A DNA stretch of 37,361 nucleotides from contig NZ_WMKA01000042.1 of assembly GCF_009711085.1 (NCBI RefSeq), forward strand, positions 1-37,361, in the 5' to 3' direction. The position numbers and the translations under genes are program-made. Source of the stretch: Cellulosimicrobium composti (GTDB taxonomy: Bacteria > Actinomycetota > Actinomycetes > Actinomycetales > Cellulomonadaceae). The notes beneath the pieces are model-generated. The model had not been told where the DNA came from, made no database searches, and was given only the letters and a program-made list of their open reading frames with translations. The first letter of the stretch is position 1. Each line of letters opens with the position of its first letter. Positions 14,739 through 23,408 of this stretch are shown here, piece by piece.

Positions 14739-15953
14739 CCACCACGCGGCACGACAAGGACGACGCCCGCCTGCGGGCTGGCCCGCGTGGCACCCTGGCA
14801 GCCTTGTGCCTGACCCAGGTCGTGGGGTGGGGCGTCCTCTACTACTCCTTCCCGGTCGCGTTGCCGGCCATCACGGCCGACACCGGCTGGTCGCAGGCCA
14901 GCGCGACGGCCGCCTTCTCTGCGGCACTGGTGGTCGCCGCCGGCGCCGGCGTCATGGTGGGCAGGCGCATCGATCGCCACGGCCCCCGGGCGGTGATGAC
15001 TACCGGGTCTGTCCTGGCGAGCATCGCGGTCGTCGCCGTCGCGCTCGCGCCGTCCCTGGGCTGGTTTCTCGCCGCCTGGATCATGGTCGGCCTCGCCCAG
15101 TCGATGGTGCTCTACGCCCCGGCGTTCACCGCAATCACCCGCTGGTACGGGCCCGCGCGGAACCGGGCCCTGCTCGTGCTGACCTTGGTAGCCGGGCTCG
15201 CGAGCACGATCTTCGCGCCGCTGACCGCAACCCTCGTCGAGCACGCGGGGTGGCGCCAGACCTACCTCGTCCTGGCCGCCCTGCTCGCCGTGACAACCGT
15301 CCCCGCGCATGCGCTCGGCCTGCGCGCCCCCCTGGCCCCACGCCCGAACCTCCCACGGCCTGGACATCGGCGGATGGCGAACCATCGCGCGCTCTCGAGC
15401 ATTCGTCGCCCTGACCGTCGCCACTGCCCTGGGCGCGTTCGCGATGTTCGCCGCCACCATCCACCTCGTGCCGATGCTGACCTGGCGCGGTCTGACCCCG
15501 ACGGCCGCGGCATGGGCGCTGGGCCTGTCCGGCGCCGGTCAGCTCTTGGGGCGCATCGCGTACGGACCGCTAGCCGCACGCACCACTCCACCCGTACGCG
15601 CGAGCCTGCTGCTCGCAGCATCGGGACTGACCATCGCCGCCGTCGGGCTGCTCGCAGGTCCACCCCTCACCCTCATCGCCGCAGCCGTCGCCCTCGGCGT
15701 GGCCCGCGGCGCGTTCACGCTCTTGCAGTCCACCGCCATCAGCGACCGCTGGGGCTCGAGCTCGTACGGCGTCCTGTTCGGAATCCTCAACGCCCCCACC
15801 ACGCTCGCGATGGCACTGGCACCCTGGGCGGCAGCCGCCTTCACCAGCGCGACCGGCTCCTACCCGGCAACATTCGCGGTCCTCGCCGCGACCGCCTGCC
15901 TCGCAGCACTCATCGCCCTCACGACCGGCGTGCACCGCTCGAACGCTGCATGA
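14735..15953 (+). pseudogene. MFS transporter gene with a frameshift
   Basis: The first half, from ATG 14735, encodes an ordinary MFS N-terminal bundle (GVLYYSFPVALPAI, GRRIDRHGPRAVM, MVLYAPAFTAITRWYG) up to about residue 200. The same frame then becomes Arg/Pro/His-rich nonsense. The C-terminal bundle (FVALTVATALGAFAMFA..., LGRIAYGPLAAR, ending at TGA 15951-15953) continues in the next frame. Removing one base between about 15325 and 15365 restores a 405-aa protein; a run of six C at about 15327-15333 is the likely spot. Either a real inactivation or a homopolymer sequencing error. It is coupled to the ArsO-like gene, so an arsenical export role is plausible. Confidence 0.8.
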
Positions 15954-16012
15954 CGGCTGTGGGGGCGCAGGCCAGCGCCCGAGCACGTGCCTCGTTGGCA
16001 ACTCCTTGTTAT

Positions 16013-16064
16013 ATCGGTGTTCATCGATGGCGGCTTGCCGGACTGCATCGACGAGTGTCAACAT
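16013..16064 (+). promoter_or_regulatory. Promoter and tandem ArsR-type dyads of the trxB-ars operon
   Basis: Dyad 1 is ATCGG-N6-TCGAT (16013-16028). Dyad 2 is the poorer ATCGA-N6-TCAAC (16047-16062). TTGCCG (16035-16040), 18 nt, CAACAT (16059-16064) may be the promoter, with dyad 2 covering the -10 box. The 5-6-5 spacing and the roughly 34-bp offset match the pair of dyads at 28030-28081. Confidence 0.5.
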
Positions 16065-16070
16065 AGAGGC

Positions 16071-17093
16071 ATGTCGATGCCAGAGGTTCAGCAGATTGTG
16101 ATCGTGGGGTCGGGCCCTGCGGGCTACACCGCGGCGATCTACGCGGCACGTGCGGGCCTGGCCCCGCTCGTCCTCGCGGGCTCGATCACCGCGGGCGGCG
16201 CGCTGATGAACACCACCGAGGTGGAGAACTTCCCCGGGTTCCCGGACGGGATCATGGGCCCCGAGCTCATGGAGAGCATGCAGAAGCAGGCCGAGCGGTT
16301 CGGCGCGCGGGTCGAGTGGGACGACGCGACGCTGCTCGACCTGCAGGGCCCGGTGAAGACGGTCGTGACCGGCAACGGCGAGACGTACCGGGCCCGCGCG
16401 GTCATCCTGGCGACGGGGTCGGCCTACCGTGAGCTCGGCCTGGACGACGAGAAGCGCCTGTCGGGCCGGGGCGTGTCCTGGTGCGCGACGTGCGACGGGT
16501 TCTTCTTCCGCGACCAGCACATCGCGGTCGTCGGCGGCGGTGACTCCGCGATGGAGGAGGCCACGTTCCTGACCCGGTTCGCGCAGAAGGTGACCCTCGT
16601 GCACCGGCGCGACGAGCTGCGCGCGTCGAAGATCATGGCCGACCGTGCGCTGAACGACCCGAAGATCGAGGTCGCGTGGAACAGCGAGGTCATCGGCATC
16701 GACGGCGAGAAGAAGGTCGAGGCCCTCACGCTGCGCGACACCGTGACCGGGCAGGAGCGCGACCTGCCCGCCACGGGCCTGTTCGTCGCGATCGGCCACG
16801 AGCCGCGCACCGAGCTCGTCAAGGGACAGATCGACCTGGACGACGAGGGTTACATCCAGGTCGTGGGGCGCACCACGGCCACCAACCTCGAAGGCGTGTT
16901 CGCGTGCGGCGACGCCGTCGACCACACCTACCGCCAGGCCATCACCGCCGCCGGGTCGGGCTGCTCGGCCGCGCTCGACGCCCAGCGCTACCTCACCGAG
17001 CTCGCCGACGCCGCCGGCCTGGAAGATCTCGCCGGCACCCCCGAGGTCCCGAACCCCGACGATCTGCCGCTGGCGCTGGAGGAGATCCGATGA
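16071..17093 (+). CDS. trxB: Thioredoxin reductase of the ars operon
   Basis: 340 aa from ATG 16071 (6 nt after a possible -10 box, so leaderless) or 338 aa from ATG 16077 (7 nt after AGAGG). FAD site GSGPAG at residues 13-18, redox-active CATC at 138-141, NADPH site VVGGGDSA at 153-160, and the FACGDAVD motif near the end. It is a standard low-molecular-weight NADPH thioredoxin reductase. Stop and start of trxA overlap (ATGA). As first gene of the ars operon it would supply electrons through the adjacent thioredoxin to the arsenate reductases, a dedicated copy beside any housekeeping system. Confidence 0.95.
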   Translation: MSMPEVQQIVIVGSGPAGYTAAIYAARAGLAPLVLAGSITAGGALMNTTEVENFPGFPDGIMGPELMESMQKQAERFGARVEWDDATLLDLQGPVKTVVTGNGETYRARAVILATGSAYRELGLDDEKRLSGRGVSWCATCDGFFFRDQHIAVVGGGDSAMEEATFLTRFAQKVTLVHRRDELRASKIMADRALNDPKIEVAWNSEVIGIDGEKKVEALTLRDTVTGQERDLPATGLFVAIGHEPRTELVKGQIDLDDEGYIQVVGRTTATNLEGVFACGDAVDHTYRQAITAAGSGCSAALDAQRYLTELADAAGLEDLAGTPEVPNPDDLPLALEEIR

Positions 17094-17413
17094 GCACCGT
17101 GACCGTCACCGACGACACCTTCGACGAGGTGGTCCTCGGCTCCGAGATCCCCGTCCTGGTGGACATCTGGGCCACGTGGTGCGGCCCGTGCCGCCAGGTC
17201 GCCCCGATCCTGGCCGAGCTTGCCGAGGAGTACGACGGCAGGCTCACGATCGCCAAGCTCGACGCCGACGCCAACCCGGCGACGGTCGCCGCGGCCGGGG
17301 TCGTGTCGATCCCGACGCTGAACTTCTACTCCGGCGGCCGGCTCGTGAAGTCCGTCGTCGGTGCCCGCCCGAAGCCGGCGCTGGTCGCGGAGATCGAGGA
17401 GGTCCTCGCGTGA
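17090..17413 (+). CDS. trxA: Thioredoxin of the ars operon
   Basis: 107 aa, a single thioredoxin domain with active site WCGPC (Cys31, Cys34) and the cis-proline SIPT near residue 70. Cytoplasmic; reduced by the overlapping trxB product and expected to recycle the arsenate reductases encoded downstream. The start overlaps the trxB stop and the stop overlaps the acr3 start (GTGA), so it is embedded in the operon. Length and motifs are ordinary. Confidence 0.95.
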   Translation: MSTVTVTDDTFDEVVLGSEIPVLVDIWATWCGPCRQVAPILAELAEEYDGRLTIAKLDADANPATVAAAGVVSIPTLNFYSGGRLVKSVVGARPKPALVAEIEEVLA

Positions 17414-18516
17414 GCGACCTCACGACCGCCACGCGCGGGCGCCTGTCCACGCTCGACCGGTGGCTGCCGCTGTGGATCGGGCTCGCGATGGTCGCCGGGC
17501 TCGTCCTGGGCCGGTTCGTCCCCGCCCTGTCCGAGGTGCTCACAGCGATGGAGGTCGGCGGGATCTCGGTCCCGATCGCGCTCGGCCTGCTCGTCATGAT
17601 GTACCCGGTGCTGGCCAAGGTCCGCTACGACCGCGTCGGCGCGGTCACCGGCGACAAGAGGCTCCTGGTCTCCTCGCTGGTGCTGAACTGGCTGGTCGGT
17701 CCGGCGCTGATGTTCGCCCTGGCCTGGATCTTCCTGCCCGACCTGCCCGAGTACCGCACCGGGCTGATCATCGTCGGCCTGGCCCGCTGCATCGCGATGG
17801 TCGTCATCTGGAACGACCTCGCGTGCGGGGACCGCGAGGCGGCCGCTGTGCTGGTCGCGATCAACTCCGTGTTCCAGGTCGTCGCGTTCTCCCTGCTCGG
17901 CTACTTCTACCTCACCGTGCTGCCCGGGTGGCTCGGCCTGGACACCCAGGGCCTGGACGTGTCGGTCGGGCAGATCGCGCTCAACGTCCTCGTCTTCCTC
18001 GGCGTCCCGCTGGCCGCCGGGTTCGCCTCCCGCCTGGTCGGGGAACGCGCCAAGGGCCGCACCTGGTACGAGGACCGGTTCCTGCCCGTCATCGGGCCGT
18101 GGGCGCTGTACGGGCTGCTGTTCACGATCGTCCTGCTCTTCGCCCTGCAGGGCGAGGCCGTCACCTCGAACCCGCTCGACGTGGCCCGCATCGCGCTGCC
18201 GCTGCTGGTGTACTTCGCCGCCATGTGGGGCATCGGCATCATCGTCGGCAAGACGCTCGCGCTCGGCTACGCACGCTCCACGACGCTCGCGTTCACCGCG
18301 GCCGGCAACAACTTCGAGCTCGCGATCGCCGTCGCGATCGGCACGTTCGGCGCGACGTCGGGCCAGGCACTGGCCGGTGTCGTCGGCCCGCTCATCGAGG
18401 TCCCCGTCCTCGTCGGCCTCGTCTACGTGTCCCTGTGGCTCGCACGCCGCTGGTTCGCCGTCGACCCCTACGCCACCCCGGCTCCTGCACGCGAGCTGGA
18501 CGAGGTGAGGTCATGA
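17410..18516 (+). CDS. acr3: Arsenite efflux permease Acr3
   Basis: 368 aa from GTG 17410, which overlaps the trxA stop. Ten helices of the bile acid/arsenite (BART) superfamily. Acr3 features: PIALGLLVMMYPVLAKVRYD, the conserved cysteine of helix 4 (LARCIAMVVIWNDLACGD, Cys127, with Cys139 nearby) and the AAGNNFELAIAVAI motif. It exports As(III) using the proton motive force. The stop overlaps the next gene's start (ATGA). Placed before the arsenate reductases, it is the core export step of the operon. Confidence 0.95.
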   Translation: MSDLTTATRGRLSTLDRWLPLWIGLAMVAGLVLGRFVPALSEVLTAMEVGGISVPIALGLLVMMYPVLAKVRYDRVGAVTGDKRLLVSSLVLNWLVGPALMFALAWIFLPDLPEYRTGLIIVGLARCIAMVVIWNDLACGDREAAAVLVAINSVFQVVAFSLLGYFYLTVLPGWLGLDTQGLDVSVGQIALNVLVFLGVPLAAGFASRLVGERAKGRTWYEDRFLPVIGPWALYGLLFTIVLLFALQGEAVTSNPLDVARIALPLLVYFAAMWGIGIIVGKTLALGYARSTTLAFTAAGNNFELAIAVAIGTFGATSGQALAGVVGPLIEVPVLVGLVYVSLWLARRWFAVDPYATPAPARELDEVRS

Positions 18517-19523
18517 CCACCACCCCCCTGACCGCGCGTGACGCGGACTGCGCCCCGCAGATCGAGTCCCACGCGATCGGCACCGAGGTCGCCGGCGCCG
18601 TCGCCACCACGCTCAAGGCCCTCGCCGAACCGCTGCGACTGCGGATGCTGTCCTTCATCGCCACCTCCCCCGCCGGGGAGGCGTGCGTGTGCGACCTCGC
18701 GGCTCTCACCGACGTGTCACAGCCGACGGTGTCGCACCACCTGAAGGTGCTGCGCGACGTCGGCGTGCTGACCTCCGAACGACGCGGCACCTGGGTCTGG
18801 TACAGCATCACCCCTGGCTACAAGGCCGCGGTGACGACGCTGCTGGACTCGTTCGCCCCGGCCGCGCTCGGCGCCACCCACGGCACCACGGTCCTGGCGG
18901 GCCTGGACGACGTCGACCCGGCGCTCGACCACCTGGCCGAGGACCTGGCCGGTGCCTTCCCCGACGTCCGGTTCGACGTCGTGCAGCGCGTGGTGCGCGA
19001 GTCCTACACCGACCTGGCCCGCTCGGCGAAGGTCTCGGCCCACCTGGTGCCGCTCACCGGCAGGTTCGCCCGGCAGAGACTGACCGACCTGACCCGCACC
19101 GACGACGCCCGCCCGCAGGTGCTGTTCGTCTGCGTCGCCAACGCCGGCCGCTCCCAGCTCGCCGCGGCCCTGCTCCAGCACTACGCCGGGGACCGCGTCG
19201 TGGTCCGCTCCGCCGGGTCCACGCCCGCAGCCGACATCCACGACGGCGTCCGCGAGGCACTGGCCGAGCTCGAGGTCGCCGACGACGAAGCCTTCCCCAA
19301 GCCGCTGACCGACGACGCCGTCCGCGCCGCCGACATCGTCATCACGATGGGCTGCGGCGACGTGTGCCCCGTGCTGCCCGGCACCCGCTACGAGGACTGG
19401 CTCGTGGGCGACCCCGCCCTGGCGTCCCCCGCCGGGGTCGCCGCGATCCGCGACGACCTCGACCAGCGAGTACGAGGCCTGCTCGCCGACCTGCTGCCCG
19501 ACCTGACCCTGACCATCGCCTGA
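18513..19523 (+). CDS. ArsR-ArsC fusion: arsenic sensor joined to arsenate reductase
   Basis: 336 aa. Residues 25-105 form an ArsR winged helix with the As(III)-site motif EACVCDL (Cys58, Cys60), an additional Cys13, and recognition helix SQPTVSHHLKVL. Residues 130-190 are a three-helix domain typical of the N-terminus of actinobacterial ArsC proteins. Residues 202-336 are a low-molecular-weight phosphatase-type arsenate reductase with P-loop CVANAGRS (Cys207-Ser214) and a second pair in GCGDVCP (Cys281, Cys285). Sensor and enzyme in one chain could let the reductase's product, arsenite, act directly on the attached repressor (inference). The start overlaps acr3. Confidence 0.92.
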   Translation: MTTTPLTARDADCAPQIESHAIGTEVAGAVATTLKALAEPLRLRMLSFIATSPAGEACVCDLAALTDVSQPTVSHHLKVLRDVGVLTSERRGTWVWYSITPGYKAAVTTLLDSFAPAALGATHGTTVLAGLDDVDPALDHLAEDLAGAFPDVRFDVVQRVVRESYTDLARSAKVSAHLVPLTGRFARQRLTDLTRTDDARPQVLFVCVANAGRSQLAAALLQHYAGDRVVVRSAGSTPAADIHDGVREALAELEVADDEAFPKPLTDDAVRAADIVITMGCGDVCPVLPGTRYEDWLVGDPALASPAGVAAIRDDLDQRVRGLLADLLPDLTLTIA

Positions 19524-19548
19524 CCACCACCAGCCACCAGGAGAACCC

Positions 19549-19989
19549 ATGACCGAGACCAGCACCGCCAAGCCGTCCGCCCTGTTCGTCTGCGTCCACA
19601 ACGCCGGCCGCTCCCAGATGGCCGCCGGGTACCTGCGCGCCCTGTCCGGCGGCGCCGTCGAGGTCCGCTCCGCCGGCTCGGCGCCGGCCGACCAGATCAA
19701 CCCCGTCGCCGTCGAGGCCATGCTCGAGGAGGGCATCGACATCCGCGCCGAGCAGCCCAAGATCCTCACCACCGACGCCGTGCAGGCCTCGGACGTCGTC
19801 ATCACCATGGGCTGCGGCGACGCCTGCCCGATCTTCCCCGGCAAGCGCTACGAGGACTGGGCCCTGGCCGACCCCGCCGGGCAGGGCATCGAGTCCGTGC
19901 GCCCCATCCGCGACGAGATCCGCACCCGCGTGGTCACTCTGCTGGGCGAGCTCGGTGTCACGCCGGTCACGCCCACACCGGCAGCCTGA
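19549..19989 (+). CDS. arsC: Arsenate reductase, LMW phosphatase type
   Basis: 146 aa. P-loop CVHNAGRS at residues 15-22, substrate-recognition ITMGCGDACP later, and catalytic Asp in YEDWALADPAGQ. A well-placed AGGAG lies about 5 nt before the ATG. Reduces As(V) to As(III) for export by Acr3. The extra cysteines of GCGDAC allow a thioredoxin-type disulfide cascade, which fits the trxAB genes of the same operon; mycothiol-linked mechanisms are known for other actinobacterial ArsC enzymes. Confidence 0.93.
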   Translation: MTETSTAKPSALFVCVHNAGRSQMAAGYLRALSGGAVEVRSAGSAPADQINPVAVEAMLEEGIDIRAEQPKILTTDAVQASDVVITMGCGDACPIFPGKRYEDWALADPAGQGIESVRPIRDEIRTRVVTLLGELGVTPVTPTPAA

Positions 19990-20011
19990 CGCAGACGGCT
20001 ATCCTCGATGG

Positions 20012-20368
20012 GTGAGTGCCCCGGCAAGCGATTCGCCCCCGCCCCTGCAGGGGCGGGCCGACCGCGCGCCGGGGCCTGCCCTGCGCACGACGCTGAGCCG
20101 CGAGCAGGCCGAGGACACCGCCACCCTGCTGCGGGTGGTGTCCGATCCGACACGGCTGCAGCTGTTGAGCTTGATCCACCACAGCGCCGACGAGCGTGCC
20201 CGCGTCGCGGACCTGACGCGCGCGCTCGGGCTGCGTCAGCCCACCGTGTCCCACCACCTGAAGGTGATGACCGAGGCGGGCATCGTCACCCGCGACCCCG
20301 TCGGGCGCGAGGTCTGGTACTCCATCGTTCCCGTCCGTCTGCACGCGATCGCGGACCTGCTGCGCTGA
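20012..20368 (+). CDS. Cysteine-free ArsR-family regulator
   Basis: 118 aa from GTG 20012, which lies 6 nt after TATCCT (20000-20005); a separate leaderless transcript is predicted in addition to operon read-through. ArsR winged helix with recognition segment RQPTVSHHLKVM and wing GREVWYSI. There is no cysteine at all: where arsenic sensors have ECVCDL this protein has RVADL. It should not sense As(III) through thiolates and may respond to something else (phosphate, redox partner) or act constitutively with a partner. The next gene starts 19 nt downstream. Confidence 0.82.
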   Translation: MSAPASDSPPPLQGRADRAPGPALRTTLSREQAEDTATLLRVVSDPTRLQLLSLIHHSADERARVADLTRALGLRQPTVSHHLKVMTEAGIVTRDPVGREVWYSIVPVRLHAIADLLR

Positions 20369-20387
20369 CCGCACGGGGCGTGCCCCG

Positions 20388-21299
20388 ATGAGCCCGGACG
20401 ACCTGCGCGCCGCCCAGGCCGGGGTGATGGCTGACCCCGACAGGTTGCGGCTGCTGGCCCTGATCATCACCGACCCGAGCGGGCAGCCGCGGGCGAGTGA
20501 CCTGGCCGGACCGGGCGGCGCCCTGGAGGTCGTCGACGCGCACCTGCAAGCCATGAGCGACGTCGGTGTCCTGGTGCGTGTCGGGCATGGCCCCCACGGG
20601 CGATACCGTCCCACCCCGGACGCCTTGGCCCGGTTCGGTGGCGCCGCGATCGGCGCACCGGACAGGACTGGTACCAGGCCGGTGCCGGCCGGGGATCACG
20701 ACCGCCTCCTGCGACGGATCATCGCCGACCTGAGCGCCACCTACACCGACGTCCTCGCGCCCGAGACGGTCGAACGGTTCGTCATCGACAGCTACGACCT
20801 GCTCGCTGCCCGTGCCACCGTACGCCGCCACCTGCCCGCGCTCACCGCGCGCTTCGCCGCCGACCGGCTCGCCGCTCTCACCATCGACCGCCGCGGCCTC
20901 GCACCGCACCGCGACGTGCTCTTCGTGTGCGTGCGCAACGCCGGCCGGTCCCAGATCGCCGCAGCGGTGCTGCGCTCGGTCGCCGGTGACCGGGTCCGCG
21001 TACGCACCGCGGGATCGGTGCCCGCAGCCTCGATCGACCCCGTCGTACGCGAGGAGCTCGCCCGGCGAGGCCTGGACGCGCTGACCGAGTTCCCCCGCCC
21101 CCTCACCGACGAGGTCGTCCGGGCCTCCGGCGTCGTGGTGACCATGGGCTGCGGTGACGCCTGCCCCGTCTTTCCCGGCCGGCGCTACGTCGACTGGGCC
21201 GTCGAGGATCCCTCGGGCCGCACGCCTGCAGACGTCGCGCGGATCGTCGACGACATCACCGAGCGGGTGCACGACCTCGTGCGCGACATCGCTCCCTGA
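20388..21299 (+). CDS. Second fusion: degenerate ArsR-like domain plus ArsC-like phosphatase
   Basis: 303 aa. Residues 5-80 keep ArsR-like helices (MADPDRLRLLALII, MSDVGVLVRV), but the recognition helix is replaced by GALEVVDAHLQAM and there are no sensor cysteines. Residues 105-165 are the three-helix ArsC N-domain (IIADLSATYTDVLAPETVERFV). Residues 176-303 are the reductase with P-loop CVRNAGRS (Cys181) and GCGDACP (Cys255, Cys259). Same layout as the fusion at 18513, so it probably arose by duplication and lost DNA binding. The catalytic residues are intact. It is the third ArsC domain of the operon. Confidence 0.85.
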   Translation: MSPDDLRAAQAGVMADPDRLRLLALIITDPSGQPRASDLAGPGGALEVVDAHLQAMSDVGVLVRVGHGPHGRYRPTPDALARFGGAAIGAPDRTGTRPVPAGDHDRLLRRIIADLSATYTDVLAPETVERFVIDSYDLLAARATVRRHLPALTARFAADRLAALTIDRRGLAPHRDVLFVCVRNAGRSQIAAAVLRSVAGDRVRVRTAGSVPAASIDPVVREELARRGLDALTEFPRPLTDEVVRASGVVVTMGCGDACPVFPGRRYVDWAVEDPSGRTPADVARIVDDITERVHDLVRDIAP

Positions 21300-21315
21300 G
21301 CGGCGCCCCGCTCAG
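21296..21315. terminator. Bidirectional terminator after the ars operon
   Basis: CTGAGCGG (21296-21303) pairs perfectly with CCGCTCAG (21308-21315) around a 4-nt loop. It overlaps the stop codon of the last ars gene and lies 19 nt from the end of the convergent SRPBCC-like gene, so it can serve both. Confidence 0.6.
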
Positions 21316-21333
21316 AGTGCCGGTGCGCGGGCT

Positions 21334-21714
21334 TCAGCGACCCAGGTCACATCGACCACCAGCGCGCAGAACGCGTCGGATCCGGCGCCGGCTCAGCTGG
21401 CCGTTCCACCACCCGCGACCGATCACGGGGACGGCGTCCTGAGTCGCGTCCACCGTCAGGTCGCACCGCGCGCCGCGCGGGGAGAGGTGCGCCCATACCT
21501 CGCAGGCGGGCGCACCAAAACGCGTATGCAGGATCAGGCCGCCTGGGAGCGCGCCGCGCACCTGCCCGGCCATCGCCTCGAGCTCTGCGGACGCTCTCGA
21601 CCGGTCCGCGTCCATCTCCAGGACGAGCAGCAGCGCACGCCACGTCTGTTCGATCGACGCTGCGACAGCGACCGTCACGCTCACCTGCGAAAGCCCACCT
21701 ACCACCTCTCTCAT
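21334..21714 (-). CDS. Small SRPBCC-like protein
   Basis: 126 aa from ATG 21714; the upstream in-frame extension would overlap the regulator gene. The N-terminus VSVTVAVAASIEQTWRALLLV has the beta-strand-then-helix opening of SRPBCC/START-like proteins. Later strands (LILHTRFGAPACEVWAHLSPRGARCDLTV) and a final basic helix (RRRIRRVLRAGG) fit a small alpha/beta helix-grip fold, but the match is weak. Ligand unknown. Operator site A sits immediately upstream of its start, tying it to the pst cluster. Confidence 0.55.
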   Translation of the reverse strand: MREVVGGLSQVSVTVAVAASIEQTWRALLLVLEMDADRSRASAELEAMAGQVRGALPGGLILHTRFGAPACEVWAHLSPRGARCDLTVDATQDAVPVIGRGWWNGQLSRRRIRRVLRAGGRCDLGR

Positions 21715-21732
21715 GATAGATCGGCGTCTATG
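21715..21732. promoter_or_regulatory. Inverted repeat GATAGA-N6-TCTATG, site A
   Basis: GATAGA (21715-21720), TCGGCG, TCTATG (21727-21732). It lies directly upstream of the SRPBCC-like start and overlaps the stop codon of the regulator gene. The same repeat occurs twice more, both at the pstS promoter, so it is a probable operator of a local regulon. Confidence 0.65.
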
Positions 21733-22483
21733 GGTTGGGATGTGCGTGAGCGATGAGGACGGCGCTCTCCAAGCGGAAGCCGATGCCGCGCACCGTGTGG
21801 ATCGCTCCGGCGAGGTCATGGGCGTCCAGCTTGCGGCGCAGCCGGGAGATGACCGCGGCCAGCGTGCCGTCGGGATCGGGTGAGTGCGGCCAGTAGCGGT
21901 GGGTGAACCGCTCTCGCGGCACCACGTGGTCGGGGTGAGTCGCCAGCTCGTGCAGGACTTCGAACTCCAGCGTGCTCAGGTCGATACCGCGCCCGTGCAG
22001 ACGGGCGTCGTAGCCGTCTGGGTCGAGCTCGAGCGGACCGACGTGCACCAGCAGGGGATCGTGGCTCGCACCGAGCTCGAGCAGGGTGCGGGCGAAGCGC
22101 GCGGATTGGTAGGGCTGGTCGATGACGGGCCGGGCCCCGGCGAGCACCGCGCCGCCGAGCCGGTCGGCGTCGCCGGCCCGGTAGGCGAGCAGGACGGGCA
22201 GGTCGAGCTCGTCGCGGACCACGGCGACGAAGGCGCTGAGCATCGGGTCGGGAAGCGCCGCGCTGACCACGACCGCGCTGGTGTGCGCGAGCGAGGCGCG
22301 GGCGAGCCCGCGCAGCGGGTCGTCAACGGGCTCGAGCGTGACGCCGTGCTCGCGCATCGCCGTCACGAGCCCTTCGTCGGCGTTGAACGAAGGGTCGACG
22401 AGCACGGCACGCACGGTCCGGGGACTGGGCACGGTCGCTTCTCGCTGGGTGCTGGCCCCGCGCGGAGGAAGGGTGACGGTCAT
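21728..22483 (-). CDS. Atypical OmpR/PhoB-type response regulator (degenerate receiver)
   Basis: 251 aa; AGGAG lies 6 nt before the ATG. Residues 25-135 fold like a receiver domain (AVLVDPSFNADEGLV..., VVVSAALPD...), but the phospho-acceptor Asp position reads Ser (VVVSAALPD where LVLLDLxLPD is usual) and the conserved Lys before the final proline is replaced (VIDQPY for KPF). Residues 145-245 form an OmpR-type winged helix (LSTLEFEVLHELATHPDHVVPRERF..., ISRLRRKL, IHTVRGIGFRLE). It probably works without phosphorylation. Last gene of the pstSCAB operon, 20 nt after pstB, so a control role for phosphate uptake is likely. No sensor kinase adjoins it. Confidence 0.85.
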   Translation of the reverse strand: MTVTLPPRGASTQREATVPSPRTVRAVLVDPSFNADEGLVTAMREHGVTLEPVDDPLRGLARASLAHTSAVVVSAALPDPMLSAFVAVVRDELDLPVLLAYRAGDADRLGGAVLAGARPVIDQPYQSARFARTLLELGASHDPLLVHVGPLELDPDGYDARLHGRGIDLSTLEFEVLHELATHPDHVVPRERFTHRYWPHSPDPDGTLAAVISRLRRKLDAHDLAGAIHTVRGIGFRLESAVLIAHAHPNP

Positions 22484-22503
22484 CGTCGGCTCCTGGTGGG
22501 TGG

Positions 22504-23385
22504 TCAGCCGAAGCGCCCGGTGATGTAGTCCTCGGTGCGCTGGTCGGCCGGGTTCTCGAAGATCTTCGCGGTCCGGTCGAACTCGACGAGCTCGCCTGTG
22601 CGGTCACCCGTGGTCTCGTCCACGGCGGCGGTGAAGAACGCGGTGCGGTCGGCGACGCGGGCCGCCTGCTGCATGTTGTGGGTGACGATGACGATCGTGT
22701 ACAGGTCGCGCAGCTCGGTCATGAGGGTCTCGATGCGCATCGTCGCGATCGGGTCGAGCGAGGCGCACGGCTCGTCCATGAGGATCACGTCGGGCTCGAC
22801 CGCGATCGTGCGCGCGATGCACAGACGCTGCTGCTGCCCCCCGGACAGCCCGTAGGCGGACTGCTTGAGCTTGTCCTTGACCTCGTCCCACAGTGCCGCA
22901 CGGGTCAGTGCCTGCTCGACGTGGTCGTCCATCGAGTCGACCTTCATCCCGGTGACCCGGGGGCCGTAGGCGATGTTGTCGTAGATCGACTTGGGGAACG
23001 GGTTGGGCTTCTGGAACACCATCCCGATACGGCGGCGCACCTCGATCGGGTCAACCCCGGCGCCGTACATGTCCTGGCCCCAGTACCGCACGGAACCGGT
23101 GACGCGAGCACCTTCGACGAGGTCGTTCATCCGGTTCAGGGACCGCAGGATCGTGGACTTCCCACACCCGGAGGGCCCGATGAGCGCGGTGATCTCGTTG
23201 TGCCCGAACGCGAGAGACACGTTCCGCACTGCCTGGAAGGAGCCGTAGTAGACGTCGACGTCCTCGCACTGCAGGACCGGGTCGGGCTCGGCCGGGATCT
23301 CGCGGTAGTCGCTCTGAGCCGCGCGGACGGAGATCTGGCTGGTGGTTGCCATGGTGGCCTTCGTGGAGCTGTCGGTGGTGGTCAT
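22504..23385 (-). CDS. pstB: Phosphate ABC transporter ATP-binding protein PstB
   Basis: 293 aa from ATG 23385 (GAGGA 10 nt upstream); a GTG at 23412 overlapping the pstA stop is an alternative and would add 9 residues. Walker [10 protein letters not shown], signature LSGGQQQR, Walker [13 protein letters not shown] and switch THNMQQA are all intact. The FQKPNPFP motif is specific for PstB. An extra 30-40 residues at the N-terminus, compared with the usual 250-260 aa, look unstructured. It energises import by PstC/PstA of phosphate delivered by PstS. Confidence 0.95.
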   Translation of the reverse strand: MTTTDSSTKATMATTSQISVRAAQSDYREIPAEPDPVLQCEDVDVYYGSFQAVRNVSLAFGHNEITALIGPSGCGKSTILRSLNRMNDLVEGARVTGSVRYWGQDMYGAGVDPIEVRRRIGMVFQKPNPFPKSIYDNIAYGPRVTGMKVDSMDDHVEQALTRAALWDEVKDKLKQSAYGLSGGQQQRLCIARTIAVEPDVILMDEPCASLDPIATMRIETLMTELRDLYTIVIVTHNMQQAARVADRTAFFTAAVDETTGDRTGELVEFDRTAKIFENPADQRTEDYITGRFG

Positions 23386-23408
23386 GATCGGGAAGTCCTC
23401 GGGTGTTC

